64,000 nucleotides of DNA from an uncultured Flavobacteriaceae bacterium (GTDB lineage Bacteria > Bacteroidota > Bacteroidia > Flavobacteriales > Flavobacteriaceae), in the NCBI GenBank assembly GCA_947500575.1, contig CANMSI010000004.1, positions 62,001-126,000 on the forward strand, written 5' to 3'. Shown here piece after piece: positions 1-7,783 of the stretch. Both the position numbers and the translations under genes were made by a program. How positions within the stretch are numbered: position 1 is the first letter of the stretch; every line of letters begins with the position of its first letter. The notes below the pieces were generated by a model. The model had not been told where the DNA came from and searched no databases. It saw nothing but the letters and a program-made list of their open reading frames with translations.

Positions 1-294
1 AAACGTAGAATTATCAAATTCAGATGTACGGTATACGAGAAAAAACTACTGATCGTCAAGGCAAAAAAAGCAGGGCTATCGCTTAGTGAGTATTGCCGTA
101 GATCAGCCTTTGAAGATCGAATTGTAGAACGCCTAAGCGAAGAACAGATTGCAGTCTATCAAATGCTAGTCAAATATAAAATCAATTTTAAACGCATTGC
201 CAATATGTTTAAAAAGCATAATCCAAAACTAGCCAATGAAGTACTGCAACTAGCAGAGGAAATACAAACACACTTAAACAGTTTTGCAGAATGA
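1..294 (+). CDS. MobC-like mobilization accessory protein, partial (5' end outside window)
   Basis: An open frame runs from base 1 to a TGA at 292-294, giving the last 97 codons. The visible part begins KRRIIKFRCT and continues with a KKAGLSLSEYCRR stretch. That is the ribbon-helix-helix pattern of plasmid and conjugative-element MobC proteins, which bind near oriT and help the relaxase. The C-terminal half is helical and rich in lysine and glutamate. The stop codon overlaps the start of the relaxase gene (ATGA), as expected for a coupled mobCA pair. The family call rests on the motif pattern and the partner gene; the true start is not visible. Confidence 0.7.
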   Translation, partial: KRRIIKFRCTVYEKKLLIVKAKKAGLSLSEYCRRSAFEDRIVERLSEEQIAVYQMLVKYKINFKRIANMFKKHNPKLANEVLQLAEEIQTHLNSFAE

Positions 295-1166
295 TAGGGA
301 AAGGGAAAAGCATATCGCATACAGGTGCAGCTATGTCTTATGGATGGAATCAAGAGAAGAATGCAGAGATCATCTATTCCCAGCACATCACCGGAGAGAA
401 CCCAAAAGAGATTACACGAGAATTTCAAATGGTACAAGCTCAAAATTGTAGGTGCGAAAACAATACGCTCAGTTTTGTACTGAGTCCTACCATAGAAGAT
501 GGTAAAACCTTATCCAAAGAACAACTAGGAGAAATTACCCAGAAGTTCATAAAGCAAATGGAATTACAAGATAGACAAGCAGTAGCTTTTGTACATAGAG
601 ATAAAGATCACGTTCATATCCATGCCTATGTGAATCGCATTGGTTTTGATGGACAAGCCTACAAGGACAACTACATCGGAAAGCGCAGCCAGTATGCAGC
701 AGAAGAAGTAGCCAAAGATATGGGACTTACAACGGTAAGAGAAGTACAACAAGAAAAGCAACAAGCCATGCAGAGAGTTCGAGAAGAAATTAAAGCAATA
801 CACAAGGAAGTGATGCAGAAGTACAAGCCTAAAGACTTCGAGCATTACATAAAACAGATGGGACAAAAAGATATAAAGGTTATACCAAGTATCAACAAAT
901 CCAACAAGCTGCAAGGCTTCCGATTTGAGTATAAGGGTTACAACCTAAAAGGAAGTGAAGTACACCGCTCCATGTCGGGTGGTAAGTTAGCTATTGAGTT
1001 ATCAAAAAACTCTGGAAAGGAACTATTTCAAAAAAAGGGAAAAGAAATAGGTGTAAAGCTTATGGGAAAGGTGCTGGAGTTAAGTGGTAACATGGCTGTA
1101 AAAGTAGCTAAGAACATTACCAAGCGAACAATTAAAAAAGCAATAGATATTGGGATAGGAATTTAA
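291..1166 (+). CDS. MobA-type relaxase / mobilization nuclease
   Basis: This 291-residue protein should nick one strand at oriT and pilot it to a recipient cell. The three-histidine metal site of relaxases is clear at residues 107-111 (HVHIH), followed by AYVNRI. The likely catalytic tyrosine is Tyr17 near the N terminus, after the GKGKSISHTGAA segment typical of Bacteroidota Mob proteins. The C-terminal part is basic and lacks a helicase or primase domain, so this is a short relaxase of a mobilizable rather than self-transmissible element. No type IV secretion genes are visible. Its start overlaps the mobC stop by four bases. Confidence 0.88.
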   Translation: MIGKGKSISHTGAAMSYGWNQEKNAEIIYSQHITGENPKEITREFQMVQAQNCRCENNTLSFVLSPTIEDGKTLSKEQLGEITQKFIKQMELQDRQAVAFVHRDKDHVHIHAYVNRIGFDGQAYKDNYIGKRSQYAAEEVAKDMGLTTVREVQQEKQQAMQRVREEIKAIHKEVMQKYKPKDFEHYIKQMGQKDIKVIPSINKSNKLQGFRFEYKGYNLKGSEVHRSMSGGKLAIELSKNSGKELFQKKGKEIGVKLMGKVLELSGNMAVKVAKNITKRTIKKAIDIGIGI

Positions 1167-1200
1167 AAAGAAGAAATACAACTCATTAAAATACAGTATC

Positions 1201-1677
1201 ATGGCAAAATTAGATGAACTTTTAGAAATACTAACAGAAGAGATGGAGAGTTTTAAATCCTCCATAAAGCAAATGGAAAAAGTATCTAATCAATTAAATA
1301 ATTCTGAGATACAAAGGGATATTAGTTCCATTAACTACAAACAGGATGAGCTTAAAAAAGCTCAAGAGCATTATTTTCAAACCGAGCGTGAAAATATCCT
1401 TGAAGTACGAAAAAAAGTAAAACAGGCTAAATTGGTTCCTAAGTGGTTGTTAATACTATCCTGTATTACTTTCTTTAGTGGATTTCTTGTTTCGACATAT
1501 GCTATCTATGAAGTTAGGGGCAGTTGGGATAAGCAGGTGATTGCCTATAACAAAGGAAAAGAGATTAGCATAGACGAATACGATCTTTTTTTCAAGGACA
1601 ACAAACAGGCTTATGGGCAATATTTGAAATGGAGGGAGGCGCAAAAGAAATCGCAAAACAATCAAAGCAAAAAGTAG
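1201..1677 (+). CDS. Hypothetical coiled-coil membrane protein of the mobilization module
   Basis: I do not recognise a family for this 158-residue protein. Residues 1-75 are charged and heptad-like, probably coiled coil (ESFKSSIKQMEKVSNQL and following). One strong membrane helix lies at about residues 82-106 (WLLILSCITFFSGFLVSTYA), and a polar, lysine-rich tail follows. It starts 34 bases after the relaxase stop on the same strand, so it is probably co-transcribed with mobC and mobA. Small membrane proteins at this position in Bacteroidota mobilizable elements are often accessory transfer proteins, but that role is inference here. Confidence 0.6.
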   Translation: MAKLDELLEILTEEMESFKSSIKQMEKVSNQLNNSEIQRDISSINYKQDELKKAQEHYFQTERENILEVRKKVKQAKLVPKWLLILSCITFFSGFLVSTYAIYEVRGSWDKQVIAYNKGKEISIDEYDLFFKDNKQAYGQYLKWREAQKKSQNNQSKK

Positions 1678-1812
1678 GATTGAATGTTGATTTTTACATC
1701 TTCTCCTCTTCTTACTTTTCAAGAATACAAACATTCAGGTTTTACCTACAGTATTTTGAAATAAGAGGTATATTTATTGTGGATATAACGAGTTAGGCAA
1801 AATTAAAAGAAA

Positions 1813-3432
1813 ATGCCAAGATTATTAAAACAAGATACGATTAGACTAATTGAGGCAAGTATTGAAGCTTTAGGCTTGGCTCAAATGGGAATTTGCACTT
1901 TTAGAAAAGATCAACTTAAGATTGAACAAGTGCGGTATTCTGCAGAAATTGGACTAATCGGTAGTTCAATTGAACTAGCAATGAGCTCAATTTTAATTCA
2001 AGCACTTGGTAAAAAAATAATTTATCGTGATTTTAAAACAGGCAAATACAAGACCGCATCAGAAATTTTAAATGATTTTCGTTCCCTTATCAAACAGGCC
2101 TCAACAAATACTCTGTTTTTGGTAAATGACATTAATTTCCCTGAGGAACATTTCAAAAAATTACTCTCCCTAACAAATAGATTTCAATTAATAATCACAA
2201 GTCGTGCTAATGGGCTACACAATGGTTATGGCCTCAAATACGAAATAGTTGCATCTTTTTTTCAAGATGTAAGTTACTTTATAAAGTTAATTGGTCTATC
2301 AAATAATTTTAAACCTTACCTAACATGCGTTCCTGAGTTAGTGGGGATATGGATTGATAAAAAGGTATTAATAGATGAACTATACCATGATTTACAAGAA
2401 ACATCGAATACTGAAGAGCAAAGAAATTTAATATCTTCTCTATTTCTCGTCCTACCAGAAATACCTGATAATTTACCTAGTTGGATTGAAAAATTTGATA
2501 GCATAAAAGTATCACCAAAAAAAAATGATATTGTATATTTAATAGATGCCCTTGAAAAGGCAAATCCAGTTACGTTGAATAAAGTTACGGATGGTAGTCA
2601 ATCAATTGATGTGAAGATTGTTGGCAGGGATATAGTAGGAGCAATACCTATTTCTGCACAATTCTTAAAAACGGAATTCACGCAAATAAGGGATCAATTT
2701 TATGCTGATATTGCAACTGCAAACGGAAGGTTGCAAAACAAACAACTAGATTTGCCTCCTAAATCATCAATTAATAACGTATTTGCGCTCGGGCTTCATG
2801 ATTCAAAAATACTTGAAAATGGAGTAAAGTTTACCGGACATCAGTCTTGGCCATCTATTGTAGAAGCTTTGAATGTTGCAAAAAATAATACAACCACACC
2901 TTATTGGTTTTTAATAAGGGAAACAAATGATCTAGGGCAACTTAAAGCGAGTTTAAAAAAGGCTCAAAAATTTGGCAATAGTTCACTTAAAAAAAATATA
3001 ACAATTGTTTTGGGTGGTATTGAAGCTCTTGAAAAGAACACTCCAATAGAGTCCAACTCTGTTTTTATCAAAAAAATACTTGAAGATATTGAAAAGTTTA
3101 ATAATGAGCTTGAACGGGTTGAAGGAATTTACAATAAGTATGGATTACATGGTTTGAGTGAAGATTATAAAAATGATTTTAAGCTATTATTTTCCGAAAG
3201 TATTTCAGTATGTGATTTATTACAGAAAATCTTGGAAGATGATAGGATTGAATTTAGTGATAAAAAGTATTGGGTTGCAAAGTTGACCCTAATTATGCCT
3301 GAAAATCAGGACTTACCTGTACTTGCTTCATTATTAAGTGATCCTGTCTATAGTAATGCTCATACGAATATTCGCAAGGTATTTCGAGCATACGACTTTA
3401 ATAATTATGGACCAAAAATAAAAAGTGCTTAG
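1813..3432 (+). CDS. Unknown cargo protein with HEPN-like N-terminal region
   Basis: This 539-residue protein sits between the mobilization genes and the integrase, the usual place for cargo. The N-terminal ~150 residues look all-helical (IEQVRYSAEIGLIGSSIELA, then KTASEILNDFRSLI) and end in SRANGLHNGYG, with an R-X4-H pair at Arg131 and His136. That spacing matches the RNase motif of HEPN domains, and the layout recalls the helical N-terminal part of DUF3644-like proteins. The remaining ~390 residues have no motif I recognise; they contain several helical segments rich in Lys, Asn and Ile. There is no signal peptide or membrane helix. Base composition is very AT-rich, in line with recent transfer. 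A defence or toxin-like role is inference only. Confidence 0.55.
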   Translation: MPRLLKQDTIRLIEASIEALGLAQMGICTFRKDQLKIEQVRYSAEIGLIGSSIELAMSSILIQALGKKIIYRDFKTGKYKTASEILNDFRSLIKQASTNTLFLVNDINFPEEHFKKLLSLTNRFQLIITSRANGLHNGYGLKYEIVASFFQDVSYFIKLIGLSNNFKPYLTCVPELVGIWIDKKVLIDELYHDLQETSNTEEQRNLISSLFLVLPEIPDNLPSWIEKFDSIKVSPKKNDIVYLIDALEKANPVTLNKVTDGSQSIDVKIVGRDIVGAIPISAQFLKTEFTQIRDQFYADIATANGRLQNKQLDLPPKSSINNVFALGLHDSKILENGVKFTGHQSWPSIVEALNVAKNNTTTPYWFLIRETNDLGQLKASLKKAQKFGNSSLKKNITIVLGGIEALEKNTPIESNSVFIKKILEDIEKFNNELERVEGIYNKYGLHGLSEDYKNDFKLLFSESISVCDLLQKILEDDRIEFSDKKYWVAKLTLIMPENQDLPVLASLLSDPVYSNAHTNIRKVFRAYDFNNYGPKIKSA

Positions 3433-3825
3433 CAAAACTCCCCTTAAAAAGTCCTAATACGTTGATAAGAAGTTAAATTTTGACACAAATTAAACCAACT
3501 CAAAAAGTAAGATGCACCCCCTATCTGATTTTTGCTACCTTCCTGCGGCAGGCAGGAACGCTTATCTGCCCGAACACTTCAAAAAGTCAGACAGGAACCT
3601 TGGCGCAAAGTTTTGGGTAAGAATTTGGGACTTGCAGCACTCCGCAGGCTTCGTTCGCTCTATAAATAAAAAGAGGCTACCTCATAGTTAGTTGAGATAG
3701 CCTCTTAAAATCTGTGATTTAACCTTCAAAAGGAAAATAATACCTTAATTTCTCTACCCCTAATTTATATAAAGTATTAACTTTATTCTAGATGAATTTT
3801 TACGAAATCTGATGCAATAAACCCT
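3433..3825. other. 393-base gene-free stretch at the right side of the element
   Basis: No convincing gene is present. Bases 3520-3660 are clearly richer in G and C than their surroundings and include a small stem-loop at 3540-3558 (TTCCTG...CAGGAA). The right part holds the integrase terminator at 3671-3706. The stretch separates the cargo gene from the convergently transcribed integrase. It could be a remnant of older cargo, but I see no reading frame that supports this. Confidence 0.5.
3661..3706 (-). terminator. Rho-independent terminator of the integrase gene
   Basis: The arms AAGAGGCTA (3671-3679) and TAGCCTCTT (3698-3706) form a nine-base-pair stem, with further CTCA/TTGAG pairing towards the loop. 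Read on the minus strand, the stem is followed by a run of T (TTTTTATTTATA). It lies about 120 bases downstream of the integrase stop. Confidence 0.7.
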
Positions 3826-5058
3826 TTATACCGAATTTCTTTTAAGCGCACCTAACTTTTGTTCTAGCATAGAAATATCATTGCTCATTTTATCTTCCAA
3901 GACACGAGCATAGATTTGTGTAGTAGAAAGTTTGGTATGCCCTAGTAACTTCGAAACAGTTTCTATGGGTACTCCATTAGAAAGTGTTACCGTTGTTGCA
4001 AATGTATGTCTGGCAACATGAAAACTAATATGCTTATCTATTTCACAAATTTTTGCTACTTCTCGGATATAGGCATTGATTTTTTGATTAGAATACACAG
4101 GGAGTAACTTGTCTGTAATTTTATATTCTTGATATTTTTCTAGTATCATTAAGGCTTTTCCTAGTAAGGGAACTTTAACGGGTTGTTCACTCTTTTCTCT
4201 TCTGAGTGATAACCATTGTTTCCCGTCTATACCGAATACGAGATTTTCTTGAGTCAGTTGTTTTACATCGATATAAGATAAGCCCGTGTAACAGGCAAAG
4301 ACAAACATATCTCTTGATATAGATAGATTTTGCTTTTTGATTGTAACGGTTTCTAATCGATATAACTCAGATTCTGATAGGTACGCTCTGTCATACTTGA
4401 TAAACTTTAATTGGTAATTTATAAACGGATTTTTAGGAATCCATTCTAGTTTAACCGCAAGATTCATGAGCTTGTTAGTCCGCTCTATATGCTTCATTAC
4501 ACCATTATTGTTAATGGTTTTTTTACTTAAAGCGTTCTTTGGGTTTCTAAGAAATTGTTCAAAGCCTATTATAAAACTATAATTCATCTGTTCTAAGTAG
4601 ATATCATTGATGTTTAGTTTTGCAATCAGGAAGGCTTTAAGGTACTTTTCCGTAGTATAATAGTTTTTCATAGTACCATGCTCCAAAATATCTTTCATCT
4701 TATCTTCATGGTATTTTACTAAATCTAATAAGGTTGTGCCATGATTATCGGTTCCAAGGTACCTTGCTTTGACTGATCTGGCATTGATATATTTCCCCTC
4801 TTTTAGTAATTCCTTGTAGGTAGTATCAATTTGAGCTTTGACGTAATCTAATTCTTGATTAAAGGCTCTGGCTTCTGCTGTTCTGCCTATAGCCCTACTC
4901 ATTTTACTATCCCATTCGGAAATTGGATAACTTACTCCCGTACTTATTTCGGCACGTTGTCCATTGAATGTAATTCTGGCATAGATAGGTGCCTGTTCTT
5001 TTTTTGCTTTGGCTTTACATTGCCAAATTAGAATTTTGAATGTTTTTGAAGTTTTCAT
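3826..5058 (-). CDS. Tyrosine recombinase / integrase of the mobile element
   Basis: This 410-residue site-specific recombinase should integrate and excise the element. An arm-binding domain occupies about residues 1-95 (IYARITFNGQRAEISTGVSY), a SAM-like core-binding domain about 105-215, and the catalytic domain 225-400. The catalytic set includes Lys289, His347, Arg350 (FHVARHTFATT), His374 (LLGHTKLSTTQIYA) and nucleophile Tyr383. The usual first arginine of the TGLR box is Ser261 (TGLSYIDV), a replacement also known from CTnDOT-type integrases of Bacteroidota. The gene starts 225 bases from the 3' end of tRNA-Pro, which suggests that tRNA as the attachment site. Confidence 0.93.
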   Translation of the reverse strand: MKTSKTFKILIWQCKAKAKKEQAPIYARITFNGQRAEISTGVSYPISEWDSKMSRAIGRTAEARAFNQELDYVKAQIDTTYKELLKEGKYINARSVKARYLGTDNHGTTLLDLVKYHEDKMKDILEHGTMKNYYTTEKYLKAFLIAKLNINDIYLEQMNYSFIIGFEQFLRNPKNALSKKTINNNGVMKHIERTNKLMNLAVKLEWIPKNPFINYQLKFIKYDRAYLSESELYRLETVTIKKQNLSISRDMFVFACYTGLSYIDVKQLTQENLVFGIDGKQWLSLRREKSEQPVKVPLLGKALMILEKYQEYKITDKLLPVYSNQKINAYIREVAKICEIDKHISFHVARHTFATTVTLSNGVPIETVSKLLGHTKLSTTQIYARVLEDKMSNDISMLEQKLGALKRNSV

Positions 5059-5062
5059 TTTT

Positions 5063-5102
5063 CTTTCGTTTTAGGTAACCGAATATTTCCAATTAACGAA
5101 AG
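5063..5102. repeat. Direct repeat copy 1 (TTAGGTAACCGAATA) inside an inverted repeat, before the integrase start
   Basis: TTAGGTAACCGAATA is at 5071-5085 and recurs at 5161-5175, exactly 90 bases away. Copy 1 is bracketed by a perfect inverted repeat, CTTTCGTT (5063-5070) and AACGAAAG (5095-5102). It lies 5-45 bases upstream of the integrase ATG, so it may be an integrase arm site, an operator for the integrase promoter, or both. Confidence 0.6.
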
Positions 5103-5143
5103 TTAAATCACGTAGAAAGCTCCGCTCTCTCTAATAAAGATAC

Positions 5144-5188
5144 AAAAAAAGTGCCAAGTCTTAGGTAACCGAATAGGTCACTTTTTTT
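5144..5188. repeat. Direct repeat copy 2 (TTAGGTAACCGAATA) inside an inverted repeat
   Basis: The second 15-base copy is at 5161-5175. It is again bracketed by an inverted repeat of different sequence: AAAAAAAGTGCC (5144-5155) and GGTCACTTTTTTT (5176-5188), with one bulged T. The core repeats exactly while the arms do not, so the core motif is the conserved element. Confidence 0.6.
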
Positions 5189-5283
5189 CTAAAAAAAAAG
5201 CTAACTAAATGAAATCAAAAAATATTAAATTTCTGATAATCATAAAGTTAGCTATTCTAAGGTATCATTTGATACCCTCTTAG

Positions 5284-5358
5284 TCGGGGTGGCAGGATTC
5301 GAACCTGCGACCTCCGCGTCCCAAACGCGGCGCGATAACCGGGCTACGCTACACCCCG
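5284..5358 (-). tRNA. tRNA-Pro (anticodon TGG)
   Basis: Read on the minus strand, the 7-bp acceptor stem is CGGGGTG (5' end at 5358) pairing with CACCCCG (5285-5291), with discriminator A at 5284. The anticodon arm reads CCGCG-TTTGGGA-CGCGG with TGG in the loop, and the T arm contains GGTTCGAATCC. CCA is not encoded. The 3' end faces the integrase, which makes this tRNA the likely integration target of the element. Confidence 0.95.
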
Positions 5359-5397
5359 ATGGTTATCTTAATATCTGTCTTCTCACACAGACCTTTG

Positions 5398-5486
5398 CGG
5401 AGAGACAGGGATTCGAACCCTGGGTACCCTTGTTAGGGTACGACGATTTAGCAAACCGCTCCTTTCGGCCACTCAGGCACCTCTCC
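5398..5486 (-). tRNA. tRNA-Ser (anticodon GCT)
   Basis: On the minus strand the gene begins GGAGAGG (5486) and ends TCTCTCC plus discriminator G (5398). The loop TTTGCTAAATC carries anticodon GCT. A long variable arm (GTACCCTAACAAGGGTAC) marks a class II tRNA. It lies 39 bases upstream of tRNA-Pro, and the two are probably transcribed together. Confidence 0.95.
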
Positions 5487-5536
5487 TAAATTCTTGAATG
5501 AACTTCCACATTTACCATTATAGTAAAATGCGGATG

Positions 5537-5567
5537 CAAATGTACCTCATCATTGCTTAGAACGCAA
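5537..5567 (-). promoter_or_regulatory. Promoter of the tRNA-Ser/tRNA-Pro unit
   Basis: On the minus strand, TTG (5565-5567) is followed after 20 bases by TACATTTG (5537-5544), a perfect match to the Bacteroidota -7 box TAnnTTTG with the expected -33 spacing. The predicted start near 5530 lies about 45 bases before tRNA-Ser. Confidence 0.6.
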
Positions 5568-5617
5568 CTATTTTTTTAGTTTTTTTATGCAAATTTATAT
5601 GCTCCTGATACACAGCT

Positions 5618-7666
5618 CTATTCTGGATACTCTACTCTTAAATGATAGATATTAATGAGCTTTTGTTTTAAAACTTTCTTCACCATTTCTATCTCTTTAA
5701 AAGTAATATCTGCATTTAAAAATTGATTTGCTTGCATTTGACCCGCCACAATTTTATCTACGAAACTATCTATGATTAAAAAGGTTGGATTCTTCAAGCT
5801 TTTGGAAGCCGCCTCTACCGAATCAGACATCATCAGAATAGCGGTTTCTCTAGAAAAAGGGATAGGGCCTTGATATTTAAAATCCGCTTCGTCCAAATCT
5901 GGATCTTCTTCTTGGGCCTTCTTTAAAAAATAGTAAACTACATTAGTGCCATGATGCGTTCTAATAAAATCAATTACTCTATCTGGCAAATTATTCTTAC
6001 GTGCAATCTCAATTCCTTTTATAACATGATCTAGTATAATTCTAGCACTATCTCTTGGAGATAACTCATCATGGGGATTTACATTGGTAATTTGGTTTTC
6101 TGTAAAATAGGTTGGGTTCAACATTTTACCCACATCATGATACAAAGCTCCTACTCTTACCAATAATGCATTGGCACCAATTTCATTGGCCGCTGCTTCC
6201 GCCAAATTTGCTACTTGCAATGAATGATGAAAGGTACCTGGCGCCTTATTCGCCAATTGTTTTAACAATTTAGAATTGGTATCTGAAAGTTCCAAAAGAG
6301 AAACATCTGAAACCAATCCAAAGATTTTTTCATAAATATAAATAAGAGGCTGGGCAAACAAAGTAATCATTCCATTGAGCAAGAAATAACCAAAAATCAG
6401 CCAATCTATATTATCCAAATTTCCCTCATGGATGATGTGAAATGCAAAGTAACCAACAATATAGATGAGTGTAATTTGACCAACAGACAAAAATAGATTC
6501 GCCCTTTTATACAATTCAGAAACAGATAATATCGTAACAATTCCGGCTATAATTTGAAGAAAGATATACTCAAAACTATTGGGTACTACAAACCCTAATA
6601 TCAAAACCGTAAGGACATGTACATACAGACCCAATCTGGCATCAAAAAAAGTTTTTAATATTAAAGGAAGTATACAAAGAGGCACTACAAAAACATAGGT
6701 CTCATTGTATTTAACTACCAAGGTAGTTACAAAAACCATTAATAAAATATTGAAGAAAATAAAGGTAACTTCTGTATTATTTTTAAAAATTTCATTTCTG
6801 TATTTCTTCAGAAATAGCAGTAACATCATCAAAACCAATGCTACTAAAATGGTATATCCAAAAAGAATAAAATAATAATTATTTACAGACCATAATTCTG
6901 ACTCGTACTCTTGTTTAAGTGAGTTTAAAATTTTATAATTTTCGGCTTCCACCACCTCATCTTTTGCAATAATGAGTGTTCCCTTTTCTATATTCCCCCT
7001 TGTAAAAGAGAGATTAGAGAGTTCATTTTCTAGCTCTTTTTTGGAAAGATTAGCGTCATAAAAAACATTCTGTTTTATAATTCCTAAGAACAACTCTTCG
7101 TAGTCCGATCCATAATTCGTAAGTCGCTTAGCAGCTAGGATATCTCTTATGACTTTACGGATATCTTGCAAGCGATAAACCGCCCTAGCAGCCACCCTAC
7201 TCGCCTCGTTATTTTTTATTAGATGAATACTATTACCTCGTATTGTGGCGTTTTTTTCATCCAAAATTCCATTCCGATATACTTCATCAAGAATTTGAAT
7301 TCCCACATTTTTTAGGGTGGGTAATTGATTATTCGTGTATTTTTCTGAGCTAAAAATTGATGGAAAGTCCCTTTCAAACGCATCGTATACCGCCAATCGT
7401 ATTCCATTATCATAGGTATAATAATCAGTTCTATTGTTCCGTATTGCCAATTGTTCCTCAGCAATTTCTGATTCACTTTTATTAACTGAAAAATCAAAAG
7501 GTGCAGTAAAATTGTCATACTGCCAAGGTTTTCCTTTCTGAAATTCATACTTGAACTTCCCTCCCTTAGGGAAGAAAAAAACAATGAGAACTATGGAAAA
7601 CAGGTATAGAAAACACTTGTAAATCAGTGATTGATTCTTATACAGTTTTTCAAGGAATTTGCGCAT
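5618..7666 (-). CDS. PgpH-type 7TM-HD cyclic-di-AMP phosphodiesterase
   Basis: This 682-residue membrane protein has the architecture of the PgpH family, whose known members hydrolyse c-di-AMP. One membrane helix is at about residues 15-33, then an extracytoplasmic 7TMR-HDED region to about residue 260, a bundle of membrane helices at ~264-445, and a cytoplasmic HD domain. The HD site shows His480/His481 (PGTFHHSLQVANLAE), His510-Asp511 (ALYHDVGK), His547 and the late THHGT pair. Length and order match the family. It is monocistronic and divergent from the thiolase gene. Substrate identity is inferred from family knowledge. Confidence 0.88.
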   Translation of the reverse strand: MRKFLEKLYKNQSLIYKCFLYLFSIVLIVFFFPKGGKFKYEFQKGKPWQYDNFTAPFDFSVNKSESEIAEEQLAIRNNRTDYYTYDNGIRLAVYDAFERDFPSIFSSEKYTNNQLPTLKNVGIQILDEVYRNGILDEKNATIRGNSIHLIKNNEASRVAARAVYRLQDIRKVIRDILAAKRLTNYGSDYEELFLGIIKQNVFYDANLSKKELENELSNLSFTRGNIEKGTLIIAKDEVVEAENYKILNSLKQEYESELWSVNNYYFILFGYTILVALVLMMLLLFLKKYRNEIFKNNTEVTFIFFNILLMVFVTTLVVKYNETYVFVVPLCILPLILKTFFDARLGLYVHVLTVLILGFVVPNSFEYIFLQIIAGIVTILSVSELYKRANLFLSVGQITLIYIVGYFAFHIIHEGNLDNIDWLIFGYFLLNGMITLFAQPLIYIYEKIFGLVSDVSLLELSDTNSKLLKQLANKAPGTFHHSLQVANLAEAAANEIGANALLVRVGALYHDVGKMLNPTYFTENQITNVNPHDELSPRDSARIILDHVIKGIEIARKNNLPDRVIDFIRTHHGTNVVYYFLKKAQEEDPDLDEADFKYQGPIPFSRETAILMMSDSVEAASKSLKNPTFLIIDSFVDKIVAGQMQANQFLNADITFKEIEMVKKVLKQKLINIYHLRVEYPE

Positions 7667-7783
7667 AGGAAAGAGTTATTGCCTCAAAAATAGAAAAATA
7701 TAAACGTAAACACCTTCTTTTAAGAACATAACCATTTCAATTGCGCTTTAATTTATTAATTTCGCGTAGTTAAAAATCATCTT

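Noticed and set aside
5289-5489. A 66-codon open frame across the two tRNA genes (MAGFEPATSASQTRRD...)
   Set aside because: It is the well-known spurious frame produced by reading tRNA T-arm sequences on the wrong strand. Both tRNAs fold completely, so no protein is called.
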